The position numbers were made by a program, and so were the translations under genes. Shown here piece by piece: positions 24,457 to 24,748 of a DNA stretch of 24,748 nucleotides. Under the pieces are notes generated by a model. That model was not told the DNA's origin. It searched no databases and saw only the letters and a list, made by a program, of their open reading frames with translations. Each line of letters starts with the position of its first letter. Within the stretch, counting starts at the first letter, position 1. This stretch comes from Baffinella frigidus. Its lineage: Eukaryota; Cryptophyceae; Cryptomonadales; Baffinellaceae. Where the stretch lies: assembly GCA_026770585.1 (NCBI GenBank), contig MU646309.1, forward strand, positions 1,276,202 through 1,300,949. Direction: 5' to 3'.

Positions 24457-24748
24457 TTGAGGTTTGGGTTTTGGGTTTTGGGTTTTGGGGTGTGGGGTGT
24501 GGGGTGTGGGGTATGGGGTGTGGGGTGTGGGGTTTGGGGTTTGGGGTCTTGGGTTTTGGGTTTTGGGTTTTGGGTTTTGGGTTTTGGGTTTTGGGTTTTG
24601 GGTTTTGGGTTTTGGGTTTTGGGGTGCAGTGTGTGGTGTGTGGTGTGCGGTGTGCGTTGTGTGGTGCGTGGTGTGCGGTGTGTGGTGTGTGGTGTGTGGT
24701 GTGTGGTGTGTGGTGTGTGGTGTGTGGAATGTTGTGTGGTGTGTGGTG
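24457..24748. repeat. G/T-rich heptamer arrays at window end
   Basis: Runs of GGGTTTT, GGGGTGT and GTGTGGT, all seven-base period, continue to the right edge. The complements CCCAAAA and ACACCAC resemble the arrays inside the GT41 introns, so this may be an intron of a minus-strand gene or a spacer. Confidence 0.9.

Overview
This is a eukaryotic nuclear window, most likely from a microalga or another protist. Exons are GC-rich and very short (24 to 341 bases after the first), joined by long GT-AG introns. Many introns are filled with degenerate seven-base arrays of the CCCTAAA / TTTAGGG type, the plant and algal style telomere unit. The arrays lie between exons of single genes, so they are interstitial and do not mark a chromosome end. 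I cannot name the species. There are no bacterial operons, tRNA, rRNA or CRISPR arrays that I can see.

Layout. (1) 3-87 may be a partial exon on the + strand. (2) 505-5891, minus strand: nine short exons that together encode an SRAP-domain protein of the HMCES/YedK family, which shields abasic sites in DNA. One junction is out of phase by one base. (3) 5892-6102: a short divergent interval with a 17-base palindrome. (4) 6103-14059, plus strand: fifteen exons with perfectly matching phases that encode a 695-residue O-GlcNAc transferase-like protein (GT41: TPR repeats plus split catalytic domain) carrying an apparent signal peptide. (5) 14060-16920: non-coding, with inverted-repeat (MITE-like) elements and an AT-rich duplication. 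(6) 16921-21457, plus strand: an unrecognised, partly coiled-coil multi-exon gene. (7) 21952-22757, plus strand: an unrecognised gene fragment whose last visible exon is interrupted by a MITE. (8) 22875-24748: repeats with no gene that I can support.

Two features stand out. First, almost every difficult stretch of intron contains partial copies of the neighbouring exon, usually including its splice site: at least four exons of the SRAP gene, three of the O-GlcNAc transferase gene and two of the third gene. These look like intact, decaying or decoy exon copies caught at different ages. Second, the heptamer arrays are nearly always C-rich on the sense strand of the host gene, whichever way the gene points, and variant repeat units ending in CCAG supply the 3' splice sites of several introns. 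A roughly 70-base dispersed element that begins at GT and ends at CTGCAG also occurs as a complete intron and looks introner-like.

All gene calls rest on my own reading of frames, splice sites, phases and remembered family motifs. No alignment or transcript was available.
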